Of a stretch of 26,736 nt of DNA, positions 8,142-15,767 are shown in pieces; within the stretch, counting starts at the first letter, position 1; every line of letters begins with the position of its first letter. The stretch spans positions 1-26,736 of the forward strand of contig CAJLUE010000020.1 of NCBI GenBank assembly GCA_905209765.1, in the 5' to 3' direction. A program made the translations under genes and the position numbers. The DNA comes from an uncultured Collinsella sp. (GTDB lineage Bacteria > Actinomycetota > Coriobacteriia > Coriobacteriales > Coriobacteriaceae). Under the pieces are notes generated by a model, which was not told the origin of the DNA, did not search any database, and saw only the letters and a program-made list of their open reading frames with translations.

Positions 8142-8147
8142 TACAAT
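8142..8147 (+). promoter_or_regulatory. Candidate -10 box of the PHP gene
   Basis: TACAAT in the context GCGTACAAT, 37 bases before the ATG. A weak TTTACG -35 candidate sits at 8118-8123 with an 18-bp spacer. Confidence 0.4.
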
Positions 8148-8184
8148 GAATATACGCGACGGCCATACTGGACAAGGAGACCTG

Positions 8185-9006
8185 ATGCCCTACCTTCTTT
8201 CTTGTGATATTCATACTCATACGTTGTTCTCCGCGCATGCGTACTCAACTATTGAGGAGAATGTGTACTGGGCGGCGGAATGTGGCCTGCAGGTGCTCGG
8301 ATCTGCCGACCATCTGAGCTCGATGGTTACGGCTTGCCCCAACGACCTGCGCAGTTTCCAGTTCTTTATTAACCAGGATATCTGGCCGCGCATTTGGAGC
8401 GGCGTGCTGGTGCTTCGCGGCGCCGAGGTCGATATCGTTTCGCTGGACGGAAGCTTGTTTGGCGAGGACATTCCCGTGTCGCTCGATATTGCCGGCGATT
8501 CGTACAGTCACCAGCATTCGCTGTTCGATTTGGTGACGCGTAATTTGGATTATTTGGTGGCAAGCGTGCATAACCCGCAGTTTGCCGAAGGCGCGACGCT
8601 CGCCCAAACGACCCAGATGTACATCAATGCCCTGGAGCACCCCAAGGTGTTCATGCTTGGGCATACGGGTCGTTCGGGCGTGCCGTTCGATATCGATGAG
8701 GTGCTGCTGGCGGCCAAAGCCAAGCACAAGATCATTGAGATCAACAACCATAGTCTTGAGCACGGTGTCGACACTGAACATTGGGCCGTATGCCGCAAGA
8801 TTGCCGAGCGCTGCGCCGAGCTGGGCGTGGGTATTGGTGTGTCGACCGATGCCCACATTGGTATGGCCATTGGCAAGCTCGAGCACGCCCGCAAGTTGCT
8901 CGACGAGATTCACTTCCCGCTGGACCTGATCGTGACGCGCGACCGCGAGACGCTGCTGCGCGAGATGGCGGCAGCCGGTGTGTGCGACCTGCGCAAGGGG
9001 ATGTAA
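8185..9006 (+). CDS. PHP-domain metal-dependent phosphoesterase (YcdX-like)
   Basis: A 273-residue PHP-superfamily protein, a (beta-alpha)7 barrel with a multi-metal centre that hydrolyses phosphate esters. The first metal motif, DIHTHTLFS at residues 8-16, is followed by ADHLS, RGAEVDI, VASVHNP, LGHTGR, EINNHS and STDAHIG. Together these give the string of His, Asp and Glu ligands seen in YcdX-type PHP phosphatases. The substrate is unknown; YcdX relatives act on small phosphorylated metabolites. The start at 8185 is decided by AAGGAG six bases upstream; the longer open frame from 8041 runs through the previous hairpin and is not coding. It is monocistronic and convergent with the rRNA methyltransferase gene. 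Confidence 0.9.
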   Translation: MPYLLSCDIHTHTLFSAHAYSTIEENVYWAAECGLQVLGSADHLSSMVTACPNDLRSFQFFINQDIWPRIWSGVLVLRGAEVDIVSLDGSLFGEDIPVSLDIAGDSYSHQHSLFDLVTRNLDYLVASVHNPQFAEGATLAQTTQMYINALEHPKVFMLGHTGRSGVPFDIDEVLLAAKAKHKIIEINNHSLEHGVDTEHWAVCRKIAERCAELGVGIGVSTDAHIGMAIGKLEHARKLLDEIHFPLDLIVTRDRETLLREMAAAGVCDLRKGM

Positions 9007-9026
9007 CGAGACTCATATGTCCAACG

Positions 9027-9061
9027 AAAGGGGGGGGCGGTCCAGACGGGCCGCCCCCTTT
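9027..9061. terminator. Terminator between convergent genes
   Basis: An 11-bp GC stem (9033-9043 with 9048-9058, one G-T pair) with an AGAC loop, flanked by AAAG and CTTT. It lies between the PHP gene and the convergent rlmD gene and may serve both, though neither side has a long T tract. Confidence 0.7.
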
Positions 9062-9075
9062 CCCGTGCCGGAGAA

Positions 9076-10524
9076 TTAGCGGCGCTCGAGGACCGCGACG
9101 GTCTCGGTGTGGTCGGTATGGGGGAACATGTCGACCGGTGTGATCTTGAGCAGGCGATAGCCACCGTCGAGGAGCTGGTGTAGGTCACGCTCTTGGGTGA
9201 CGGGATTGCAGCTGATATAGGTGATGCGGCGCGGCTTAAGTGCGCAGGCGGCCTCGAGGAACTCGGGGGTGGAACCGGCGCGCGGCGGGTCGATGGAAAG
9301 GACGTCGACGCGCTCGTTGTTGTCGGCGGCATCGAGAATATAGTCGGTCGCATCGTCGGCCATAAACCAAGCGCTGCGGGTGAGGCCGTTGAGCTCGGCG
9401 TTGCGACGTGCGTCGGCAATGCCCGCCGGGTTGCGCTCCACGCCAAGCAGCATAATGCCGATGCCCTTGTCCTGGGCGGCTTTGGCTGCGCACAGGCCGA
9501 TAGTTCCGCTACCGCAATAGGCATCCATGAGTACGTCACCCTGCTGCAGATCCATACCGTCAATGGCGAGCTGATAGAGCAGTTCGGTTTGCTGCGGGTT
9601 GGTCTGATAAAACGCGGTGGGGGAGATATCGAAGTCGCAGCCGAGCAGCTGATCGCGCATGCACTCGGCACCATAGACGATACGAGTTTCCTCACCCAAG
9701 ATGGCGTTACCGGGACGGCCATTGATATTTTGGGCAACGGTGACGATATGCGGATCGAGTGCCGCGACGGCCTCAAAGAACTCCTGTGCATGCGGTAAGT
9801 CACGCTGGGCGGTCACGAGTGTGACCATGACCTGGTCTGTACGCCAACCGCAGCGGACGACGGCATAGCGAAGCAAACCAAGATGCTTGTCCTCATTAAA
9901 GGCGGGAATATGCAGCCGCTCAGCTTCGCGTGCGATGCCGTTGAGAATCTGACGGGCGCCCGGCGCCTCGACAGGACATTCGGGTACGGCAACGATTCTG
10001 TGCGTGCCGCGCTCAAAGAAACCGCAACGGACAGCGCCCTCCTTACCGGGAGCAAAGGGAGTGGCAGCCTTATGGCGAAAGCCACGCGGCGCAGGATATT
10101 TACCCGGGTCGCCCAGGGTGACGCCCATACCGCGAATAGGATCAACGGCAATACCCTCGCGCTCACAGAGCTCAGCAAACAGCTCTTCCATAGCAGCCTG
10201 CTTGGCCGCCAACTGCTTCTTATAAGGACGATTGAGCGCCGTGCACCCACCGCAAGATTTCATGATCGAACAGGGAGACTTGGGGTCCACAGTTTTACGA
10301 GCAGGCTGAGCCGAATCCTTGCGCGAGCCCTTGGAACGAACGTGAGACGCCTTATCTCCACCCTGACGAGAGCCAGAGCGCTTGGCCTTAGCCTTGCTCT
10401 TGGCCGACTTGCTTTTTGCAGCTTTAGAAGACTTGGATTTCGTAGAAGATTTCTCCTCCTTCGACCCCTCAGCCGCCTCCACCAAAGCACGACGAGCCCT
10501 ACGCTCCGCACGAGATTCTGCCAT
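9076..10524 (-). CDS. rlmD: 23S rRNA (uracil-5-)-methyltransferase, RumA/RlmD type
   Basis: A SAM-dependent enzyme that methylates C5 of a uridine in 23S rRNA. The first 80 residues form a Ser/Lys/Arg-rich low-complexity tail (KSKSAKSKAKAKR and similar), not part of the usual core and probably RNA-binding or disordered. The iron-sulfur cluster motif follows with C85, C91 and C94 (CSIMKSCGGC). A further Cys in VPECPVE may be the fourth ligand. The Rossmann SAM motif DAYCGSGTIGL, then DPPRAGS and the nucleophile motif SCNP, are all intact. In Gram-positive bacteria one RlmCD enzyme often does two sites, so target specificity (U1939, U747 or both) is open. The start has GGGG six bases upstream. 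A TACAAT -10 candidate is at 10564-10569. Confidence 0.92.
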   Translation of the reverse strand: MAESRAERRARRALVEAAEGSKEEKSSTKSKSSKAAKSKSAKSKAKAKRSGSRQGGDKASHVRSKGSRKDSAQPARKTVDPKSPCSIMKSCGGCTALNRPYKKQLAAKQAAMEELFAELCEREGIAVDPIRGMGVTLGDPGKYPAPRGFRHKAATPFAPGKEGAVRCGFFERGTHRIVAVPECPVEAPGARQILNGIAREAERLHIPAFNEDKHLGLLRYAVVRCGWRTDQVMVTLVTAQRDLPHAQEFFEAVAALDPHIVTVAQNINGRPGNAILGEETRIVYGAECMRDQLLGCDFDISPTAFYQTNPQQTELLYQLAIDGMDLQQGDVLMDAYCGSGTIGLCAAKAAQDKGIGIMLLGVERNPAGIADARRNAELNGLTRSAWFMADDATDYILDAADNNERVDVLSIDPPRAGSTPEFLEAACALKPRRITYISCNPVTQERDLHQLLDGGYRLLKITPVDMFPHTDHTETVAVLERR

Positions 10525-10631
10525 GAATTAACCCCACTAATTTACAAATTGAAAGCTGCAAGCATTGTACCGTGCCAAGCTAGCGGACGATATGCAAGCG
10601 CCCATTTCCTGTCAGCGATAAGTCCAACGAC

Positions 10632-10782
10632 GTTTGCCCGGCGTGGGCGGGGAGCGGCGCGTAATTAAGTTTATCGCGAGTTCCGCACGCAAAGGAAAGC
10701 ACTTAATGTGCTTTCCGTCTTGCGCAGGACTGTAGAGCAGGAAACTTAATTACGCGCCGCTCCCCGCCCACGCCGGGCAAAC
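10632..10782. repeat. 151-bp palindromic element with perfect 41-bp inverted arms (MITE/REPIN-like)
   Basis: The arms 10632-10672 and 10742-10782 are exact reverse complements over 41 bases. Their GC-rich outer part contains TTTGCCCGGCGTGGGCGGGG and their inner part contains TAATTAAGTTT. The 69-bp centre carries a second perfect hairpin, GGAAAGCAC (10694-10702) with GTGCTTTCC (10708-10716). Neither side has a T tract, so it is not a simple terminator. It is non-coding. It ends 7 bp before the -35 box of the ABC operon. Confidence 0.85.
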
Positions 10783-10788
10783 CCTCCC

Positions 10789-10817
10789 TTGTACTTTATC
10801 AAGGTAGAGTGTATGAT
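10789..10817 (+). promoter_or_regulatory. Sigma-70-type promoter of the amino-acid ABC operon
   Basis: TTGTAC (10789-10794), a 17-bp spacer and TATGAT (10812-10817) make the best conventional promoter in the window. Transcription would start near 10824, about 50 bases before the first ATG. Confidence 0.65.
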
Positions 10818-10854
10818 TCTGAACGTTACATGACTCACTTTACCTAACTAAAGT
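10793..10854. promoter_or_regulatory. Two copies of ACTTTA-N6-TARAGT (candidate operators)
   Basis: Copy 1 (10793-10810) is ACTTTA, six bases, TAGAGT, and occupies the promoter spacer. Copy 2 (10837-10854) is ACTTTA, six bases, TAAAGT; with one further base each side it is a perfect 7-bp inverted repeat CACTTTA/TAAAGTG. The copies are 44 bp apart, about four helical turns, one in the promoter and one just after the start of transcription. This suggests repression by a dimeric regulator, identity unknown. Confidence 0.5.
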
Positions 10855-10873
10855 GCCATCAAGGGGGAATACC

Positions 10874-11734
10874 ATGAATACCGATATGTCTCGTCGTCAG
10901 TTTGTTGGTCTAGCCGGCTCGCTCGCCACGGTGCTGGGCCTTGGTCTTGTCGGTTGCGGCGGTGGTGCCGGCAAGGGCTCCGCTGCTGGCTCTGCCGCGG
11001 CCAAGGATGTGAAGGGCGCTGCGGAGTCCAAGAAGCTCGTGGTGGGCTTTGATAAGTCCTATCCTCCGTACGGCTTTGTGGGCGACGATGGCGAGTACAC
11101 CGGCTTTGATCTCGATCTGGCCAAGGCTGTTGCCGATAAGCAGGGCTGGGAGGTCAAATACGAGGCCATCGACTGGGATGCCAAGGATACGCTGCTTAAC
11201 TCGGGCGCCATCAACTGCATCTGGAACGGCTTTACCATGGAGGGCCGCGAGGACGACTACACGTTCTCCGAGCCGTACATGCTCAACGAGCAGGTGCTGG
11301 TGGTAAAGAAGGATGCAGGCATCAAGAGCTGGGACGATCTTGCCGGCAAGACCGTGATTACCCAGACCGATTCCGCTGCGCAGGATGTGCTCGAGGGCGA
11401 CCAGAAGGATCTGGCCGCGACGTTTGCCACGCTCGATACCATCGGTGAGTACAACACGGCGTTTATGCAGCTCGAGAGTGGTGCAGTCGATGCCGTTGCC
11501 TGTGACCTCTCGATCGCTCAGTATCAGCTTGCCGCCAAGCCCGATGCCTATACGCAGCTCGACAAGCCTCTGTCCAGCGAGCACTACGCCGTTGGCTTTA
11601 AGAAGGGCGACACCAAGTCCGCCGATGCCGTGACCGAGTCGCTCAAGGCGCTCTACGAGGACGGCACGGTCAAGGACCTGTGCGATAAATATGCAGATTA
11701 TGGTCTATCTTTCGATAATTGGGTGCTCAAGTAA
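10874..11734 (+). CDS. Amino-acid ABC transporter substrate-binding lipoprotein
   Basis: A 286-residue family 3 solute-binding protein that captures a polar amino acid outside the membrane and delivers it to the permease encoded next. The signal sequence combines a twin-arginine motif (SRRQFVG, residues 6-12) with a lipobox LVGC, so export may be by Tat with lipidation at C28. A Gly/Ala/Ser linker follows. The mature domain begins KKLVVGFDKSYPPYGFVGDDG and includes GFDLDLAKAVA and FSEPYM, family landmarks. Relatives bind cystine, glutamine, glutamate or histidine; the substrate is not readable here. ATG 10874 follows AAGGGGG. The stop overlaps the permease start by one base (TAATG). Confidence 0.92.
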   Translation: MNTDMSRRQFVGLAGSLATVLGLGLVGCGGGAGKGSAAGSAAAKDVKGAAESKKLVVGFDKSYPPYGFVGDDGEYTGFDLDLAKAVADKQGWEVKYEAIDWDAKDTLLNSGAINCIWNGFTMEGREDDYTFSEPYMLNEQVLVVKKDAGIKSWDDLAGKTVITQTDSAAQDVLEGDQKDLAATFATLDTIGEYNTAFMQLESGAVDAVACDLSIAQYQLAAKPDAYTQLDKPLSSEHYAVGFKKGDTKSADAVTESLKALYEDGTVKDLCDKYADYGLSFDNWVLK

Positions 11735-12387
11735 TGTCTATTCAGGTCATGATGCAGATGCTTGGCCAGGGATTCTTGGTCAGTTTGCAGCTGTTTGTGC
11801 TGACGCTGCTGGGGTCGATTCCGCTGGGAATCCCCGTGGCGTTTATGCGCATGAGCAAAATTGCGCCGCTCCGCTGGATTGCGCGTATCTATATTTCGGT
11901 CATGCGTGGCACGCCGCTCATGCTGCAGATGTTTGCCATCTACTTTGCCCCGTACTATGTGTTTGGCATTTCGCTCACGCCCGATTCCAAGTGGACGGCG
12001 TGCGTCGTGGCGTTCATCATCAACTACGCCGGTTACTTTGCCGAGATCTATCGCTCGGGCCTGCAGTCCATTCCGCGCGGTCAATACGAGGCAGCCGAGG
12101 TACTGGGCTATTCGCGCATGCAGACGTTTCTGTATATCGTGATGCCGCAGGTCGCCAAGCGCATTTTGCCGGCGATGGGCAACGAGATCATCACGCTGGT
12201 CAAGGACACGTCGCTGGCGTTCGCCATCGGCGTGGGCGAGATGTTCTCGACGGCCAAGGCGCTGGTCGCCTCGCAGGTGAGCATGGTGCCGTTTGCAATC
12301 GCGGCGCTGATCTACTGGGTTTTCAACTTCGTGGTCGAGATGCTGTTGGGCGCCGCCGAGAAAAAATTGGATTACTACCATGACTAG
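11734..12387 (+). CDS. Amino-acid ABC transporter permease
   Basis: A 217-residue inner-membrane permease of the HisM/GlnP type, probably working as a homodimer because no second permease gene is present. It has about five hydrophobic segments. The cytoplasmic EAA loop that contacts the ATPase is clear (EAAEVLGYSRMQTFLYIVMP). ARIYISVMRGTPLMLQMF is a strong family signature. The ATG overlaps the stop of the binding-protein gene (TAATG), which implies translational coupling; the upstream ribosome site is weak. A start at 11719 would extend into the previous gene with no ribosome site. It overlaps the ATPase gene by 8 bases. Confidence 0.92.
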   Translation: MSIQVMMQMLGQGFLVSLQLFVLTLLGSIPLGIPVAFMRMSKIAPLRWIARIYISVMRGTPLMLQMFAIYFAPYYVFGISLTPDSKWTACVVAFIINYAGYFAEIYRSGLQSIPRGQYEAAEVLGYSRMQTFLYIVMPQVAKRILPAMGNEIITLVKDTSLAFAIGVGEMFSTAKALVASQVSMVPFAIAALIYWVFNFVVEMLLGAAEKKLDYYHD

Positions 12388-13144
12388 TTCGGTAATGAAT
12401 ATAACGAACGCACGCAAGGCGTTTGGCGGCAATGAGGTGCTCAAGGATATCTCGCTCGAGGTCAAGCGTGGCGAGGTCGTGGCGATTATCGGACCTTCGG
12501 GTGGCGGTAAGTCCACGCTGCTGCGCTGCGCCACGCTGCTCGAGACGCTCGACGGCGGCTCACTTTCGTTTGGCGACCTTGCGGTTGCGACGGATGCGGG
12601 ATCGGGTGCGATATATGCGAAGGGAGATGTTCCCAAGCAAGCGCGTTCGCGTTTTGGTCTGGTGTTCCAGAACTACAATCTGTTCCCGCATTATACCGTG
12701 ATGAAAAACATCACCGATGCGCCGATTCGCGTGCTTAAGCGTCCGCGCGAGCAGGCGGAAGCCCGCGCTCACGAGCTGATTGCGCAAATGGGGCTGACGG
12801 GCAACGAGAACAAGGTGCCGTGTGAGCTTTCGGGCGGTCAGCAACAGCGTGTGAGTATCGCCCGCGCCTTGGCGCTCGACCCGGAAATCTTGTTCTTTGA
12901 TGAGCCGACCTCGGCGCTCGATCCAGAGCTGACGGCCGAGGTTCTGCGCGTCATCAAGGATCTGGCCGCGCAGAATATGACGATGGTGATTGTGACGCAC
13001 GCGATGCAGTTTGCCCGCGACGTTGCCGACCGCGTGGTCTTTATGGACGGCGGCCGCATTGTCGAGGAGGGGCCTGCCGAGCAGGTCATCGACCATCCGC
13101 GCGAGCAGCGTACACGCGAGTTCTTGAGTCGTATCGAGGGGTAG
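12380..13144 (+). CDS. Amino-acid ABC transporter ATP-binding protein
   Basis: A 254-residue ATPase of the GlnQ/HisP family that powers the importer. Walker A GPSGGGKST is at 38-46, the Q-loop Q97 in VFQNYN, the signature LSGGQQQR at 150-157, Walker B LFFDEP at 171-176, and the switch histidine in VTHAM. Between the first strands and the Q-loop there is a slightly longer insert (about residues 66-90) than in typical GlnQ proteins. The start overlaps the permease gene end by 8 bases. It is the last gene of the operon, followed after 36 bases by a terminator. Confidence 0.95.
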   Translation: MTSSVMNITNARKAFGGNEVLKDISLEVKRGEVVAIIGPSGGGKSTLLRCATLLETLDGGSLSFGDLAVATDAGSGAIYAKGDVPKQARSRFGLVFQNYNLFPHYTVMKNITDAPIRVLKRPREQAEARAHELIAQMGLTGNENKVPCELSGGQQQRVSIARALALDPEILFFDEPTSALDPELTAEVLRVIKDLAAQNMTMVIVTHAMQFARDVADRVVFMDGGRIVEEGPAEQVIDHPREQRTREFLSRIEG

Positions 13145-13179
13145 GTCCAGCTATTTACTCAACTATTAATTGGGGCGAA

Positions 13180-13216
13180 GCCGCCGCAGGTCTTACGGCC
13201 TACGGCGGCATTTTGT
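13180..13216 (+). terminator. Terminator of the amino-acid ABC operon
   Basis: The stem GCCGCCG (13180-13186) pairs with CGGCGGC (13203-13209) and continues inward over one mismatch. ATTTTGTTTG follows. Confidence 0.85.
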
Positions 13217-13454
13217 TTGCATCGGCGGGATCCAATAATCGCCTCGCATACGTTCTTCTTCCTCTCGCCGCCTGTATCCATACGTGCGCCGAAAGGTCTG
13301 CATGGACAGGCGACTGCAAGGGTAGGGTGGTGGCATAGGACATTTGGAGGGTGAGTCGGCTCGGCTGCCGACCATGCTGCTCCCGGGACGGCATCGACCG
13401 CGAACTCTCCCCGTTGGCGTCGCGCATCGCGCGCGACCCTGCAAGGAGGTCATC
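13217..13454 (+). promoter_or_regulatory. Leader region of the EF-G-like gene with two hairpins
   Basis: With the preceding terminator this makes a non-coding gap of about 310 bp. Two simple hairpins lie near its end: GTCGGC (13355-13360) with GCCGAC (13367-13372), and GTCGCGC (13419-13425) with GCGCGAC (13431-13437). The second ends 5 bases before the AAGGAGGT ribosome site and could affect its accessibility. No clear promoter is visible and I do not recognise a known riboswitch. Confidence 0.35.
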
Positions 13455-15530
13455 ATGGGTGCTCCCAAGACCGGCAACGTAAGGAACGTGGTGCTCGTAG
13501 GCCAAGGCGGGGTGGGCAAGACTTCACTCGCCGAGGCCATGCTCCACCTTTCTGGCAAGACCGCCCGCCTGGGCGGCCACGACGGCACCAAGCCCACGCT
13601 CGACTATGACCCCGAAGAGGTCAAGCGTGCGTTTTCCATCTCGACGACCATCGCGCCGATCGATTGGAAGGGCGCCCGCATCAACGTGCTCGATGCCCCG
13701 TGCTACCCCGATTTTATCGGCGACGCCTTTGCCGCGATGAGCGTCTGCGAGACGGCGCTGTTTGTGGTCGACGCCGAGGCCGGCCCGCAGCCGACGACGG
13801 TTAAGCTTTGGTACGCCGCCGAGGACCTGCGCCTGGCGCGCGCGGTGTTCGTAAACCGCCTGTCGCGCCCCGAGGCCAGCTTTGCGACCACGATGGACCT
13901 GCTGCAGGAGCGCTTTGGCACGCGCCTAGGCGCCGTGACCCTCCCCTGGGGCGAGGGCGAGGACTTTGACGGCATTATCGACCTGGTGCGTATGAAGGCG
14001 CGCCATTGCAACGGCACCGAGGCCGTTGAGTCGGAGATCCCCGAGGAGTATCGTGCCCAGGCTGAGGAGGCCCACGACCATCTGTGCGAGTTGGTGGCCG
14101 AGGCCGACGATGAGCTGATGATGAAGTACTTGGAAGGCGAGGAGACGCTGACGCAGGAGGAGCTTGAAGGCCTGTTGTCGAAGGCGATCGCCGAGCGCAT
14201 CTTTGTGCCGGTCTTTGCGGGCGATTGCATTAAGGAGCAGGGCGTCAACTCGCTGATGGACGACATCGCCACGTACTTCCCGACGCCGACTGACTACGGC
14301 GAGATGCCGCTCATCGACGGCGACTCGCTCAAGATCTCGAGTGACGATGACCGCCCGGTGGCGTTTGTGTTTAAGACTCTGGCCGACCCGCAGCAGGGTC
14401 GCATCAGCTTTATCAAGGTGCTGACGGGTACGCTTGAGCCGGGCCTTGAGCTGGTCAATGCGCGTACGCGCAAGGGTGAGCGTCTGGCCCATCTGTATGT
14501 GATGTGCGGCCGCGATATGACCGAGGTTGGCCATGCCTATGCCGGCGACATCATCGTGGCGCCCAAGCTGGCCGCCGAGACGGGCGATACGCTCTCGATT
14601 ACCGGCAAGGTCGAGGCTGCGGCGTTTAAGTTCCCCAACTCGCAGTACCGCATCGCCATTGAGGCCGAGAACCGCGGCGACGAAGAGAAGCTCTACACGT
14701 TTATCGAGAAAGCCTGCAAGGCCGATCCGACCATGAGCATCGACCGCGACGAGGAGACCGGCCAGACTATCATCTCCGCCGTGGGTGAGGCGCAGGTTTC
14801 GGTGCTGCTCAACCGTCTGGAGGACCGCACCAAGGTCGTCGCCAAGAGCGTGCCGATCCGCATTCCGTATCGCGAGACCATCCGCCGCACGGCGAGCGCC
14901 CAGGGTCGCCACAAGAAGCAGACCGGTGGCGCCGGTCAGTATGGCGACTGCTGGCTGCGCGTGGAGCCGCTTATTGGGCCCGACGGCACGAGCGACGGCT
15001 ATGAGTTTGTGGACGAGGTCGTGGGTGGCCGCATCCCGCGCTCGCTGATCCCCGCCGTGGACAAGGGCGTCCAGGAGACCATGAAGGACGGTATTATTGC
15101 CGGCTATCCGCTCACGGGCATTCGCGTGGCTGTGTACGACGGCTCGTATCACAGCGTCGACTCCAACGAGATGGCGTTCCGCGCGGCGGCTCGCATCGGC
15201 CTGCGCAAGGTATGCGCCGATGCCGACCCGGTGGTGCTGGAGCCCATCGAGGAAATCACGGTGACTATCCCCGAGAGCTACGCCGGCGCCGTGATGGGCG
15301 ACATCTCGGCCTCGCGCGGTCGCGTGACGGGCATGGAGACCGATGAGCGCGGTGACACCGTGGTTATCGCGCAGGCGCCTCTCGCCGAGCTGACGGATTA
15401 CTCGACGCGTCTGCGCTCTATCACGCGCGGCACGGGTGACTTTACCATGAAGCCCGCTGGCTACGAGCAGGTGCCTTATGACGTTCAGGCCAAGCTGGTC
15501 GAGCGCTATGAGGAGGGTCGCGCCAAGTAG
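13455..15530 (+). CDS. Elongation factor G-like protein (EF-G2/FusA2-type) with altered GTPase motifs
   Basis: A 691-residue translational-GTPase-family protein with the full EF-G domain plan. The P-loop GQGGVGKT (16-23) is intact. Switch II, DTPGHxDF in EF-G, reads DAPCYPDF at 80-87: the invariant glycine is Cys83 and the catalytic histidine is Tyr84. The guanine-recognition motif NKxD reads NRLS (134-137), losing the aspartate that contacts the base. Domains II-V are well preserved, including GGAGQYGDCWLRVEPL and GYPLTGIRVAVYDGSYHSVDSNEMAF. It is therefore a paralogue, not the main fusA; a role in ribosome recycling, stress or a non-GTP function is possible. Start 13455 has a near-perfect AAGGAGGT; the longer frame from 13344 is not needed. 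Confidence 0.88.
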   Translation: MGAPKTGNVRNVVLVGQGGVGKTSLAEAMLHLSGKTARLGGHDGTKPTLDYDPEEVKRAFSISTTIAPIDWKGARINVLDAPCYPDFIGDAFAAMSVCETALFVVDAEAGPQPTTVKLWYAAEDLRLARAVFVNRLSRPEASFATTMDLLQERFGTRLGAVTLPWGEGEDFDGIIDLVRMKARHCNGTEAVESEIPEEYRAQAEEAHDHLCELVAEADDELMMKYLEGEETLTQEELEGLLSKAIAERIFVPVFAGDCIKEQGVNSLMDDIATYFPTPTDYGEMPLIDGDSLKISSDDDRPVAFVFKTLADPQQGRISFIKVLTGTLEPGLELVNARTRKGERLAHLYVMCGRDMTEVGHAYAGDIIVAPKLAAETGDTLSITGKVEAAAFKFPNSQYRIAIEAENRGDEEKLYTFIEKACKADPTMSIDRDEETGQTIISAVGEAQVSVLLNRLEDRTKVVAKSVPIRIPYRETIRRTASAQGRHKKQTGGAGQYGDCWLRVEPLIGPDGTSDGYEFVDEVVGGRIPRSLIPAVDKGVQETMKDGIIAGYPLTGIRVAVYDGSYHSVDSNEMAFRAAARIGLRKVCADADPVVLEPIEEITVTIPESYAGAVMGDISASRGRVTGMETDERGDTVVIAQAPLAELTDYSTRLRSITRGTGDFTMKPAGYEQVPYDVQAKLVERYEEGRAK

Positions 15531-15609
15531 CGTGCGATTTTGCCTGCAACATACATGCCGATGCAAGGGCCGCTCTGGAAGTGCCACGCCAAGTAGATCG
15601 ATGTAGGGC

Positions 15610-15649
15610 AACCACCACGATGGGAATAGTCCCCATCGTGGTGGTTTTT
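15610..15649 (+). terminator. Terminator of the EF-G-like gene
   Basis: A 15-bp stem (AACCACCACGATGGG with its complement) is followed by a run of five T. It lies about 80 bases after the stop codon. Confidence 0.9.
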
Positions 15650-15724
15650 GGTGGGCGAGGTGCCTGCCGGCTTTTACTGGGCCCGTCTCCTTTCATGCCG
15701 TCGCGAAAGATAGATCTCCTTTGA

Positions 15725-15750
15725 TAGAATAAACGTATATAGACGTCTAT
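15725..15750 (+). promoter_or_regulatory. Operator ATAGACGTCTAT with -10 candidate, upstream of the HAD gene
   Basis: The 12-bp perfect palindrome ATAGACGTCTAT occupies 15739-15750. A TAGAAT -10 candidate at 15725-15730 places transcription start at or just before it, so a bound repressor would block the polymerase. The ribosome site AGGAGG follows eight bases later. The same palindrome recurs at 16541-16552. Confidence 0.6.
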
Positions 15751-15767
15751 TTGAACTAGGAGGCAAT

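Larger units (their letters stand above)
10525..10873. other. Divergent intergenic region, rlmD to amino-acid ABC operon
   Basis: This 349-bp gap holds, from left to right, the rlmD start region with a minus-strand TACAAT (10564-10569), about 60 bp with no feature I recognise, a 151-bp palindromic element, the promoter of the ABC operon and two candidate operators. I find no coding region in it. Confidence 0.7.

Noticed and set aside
8041..8184. Longer N-terminus for the PHP protein
   Set aside because: The extension reads through the preceding hairpin; AAGGAG and the PHP motif fix the start at 8185.
11691..12383. Alternative 230-codon plus frame over the permease gene
   Set aside because: It overlaps the permease in another frame, has no membrane segments and no ribosome site, and the permease has a clear EAA loop.
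13926..15611. Minus-strand open frame of 561 codons opposite the EF-G-like gene
   Set aside because: Same codon-bias artefact: low-complexity translation, no ribosome site, and a complete EF-G-family protein on the plus strand.
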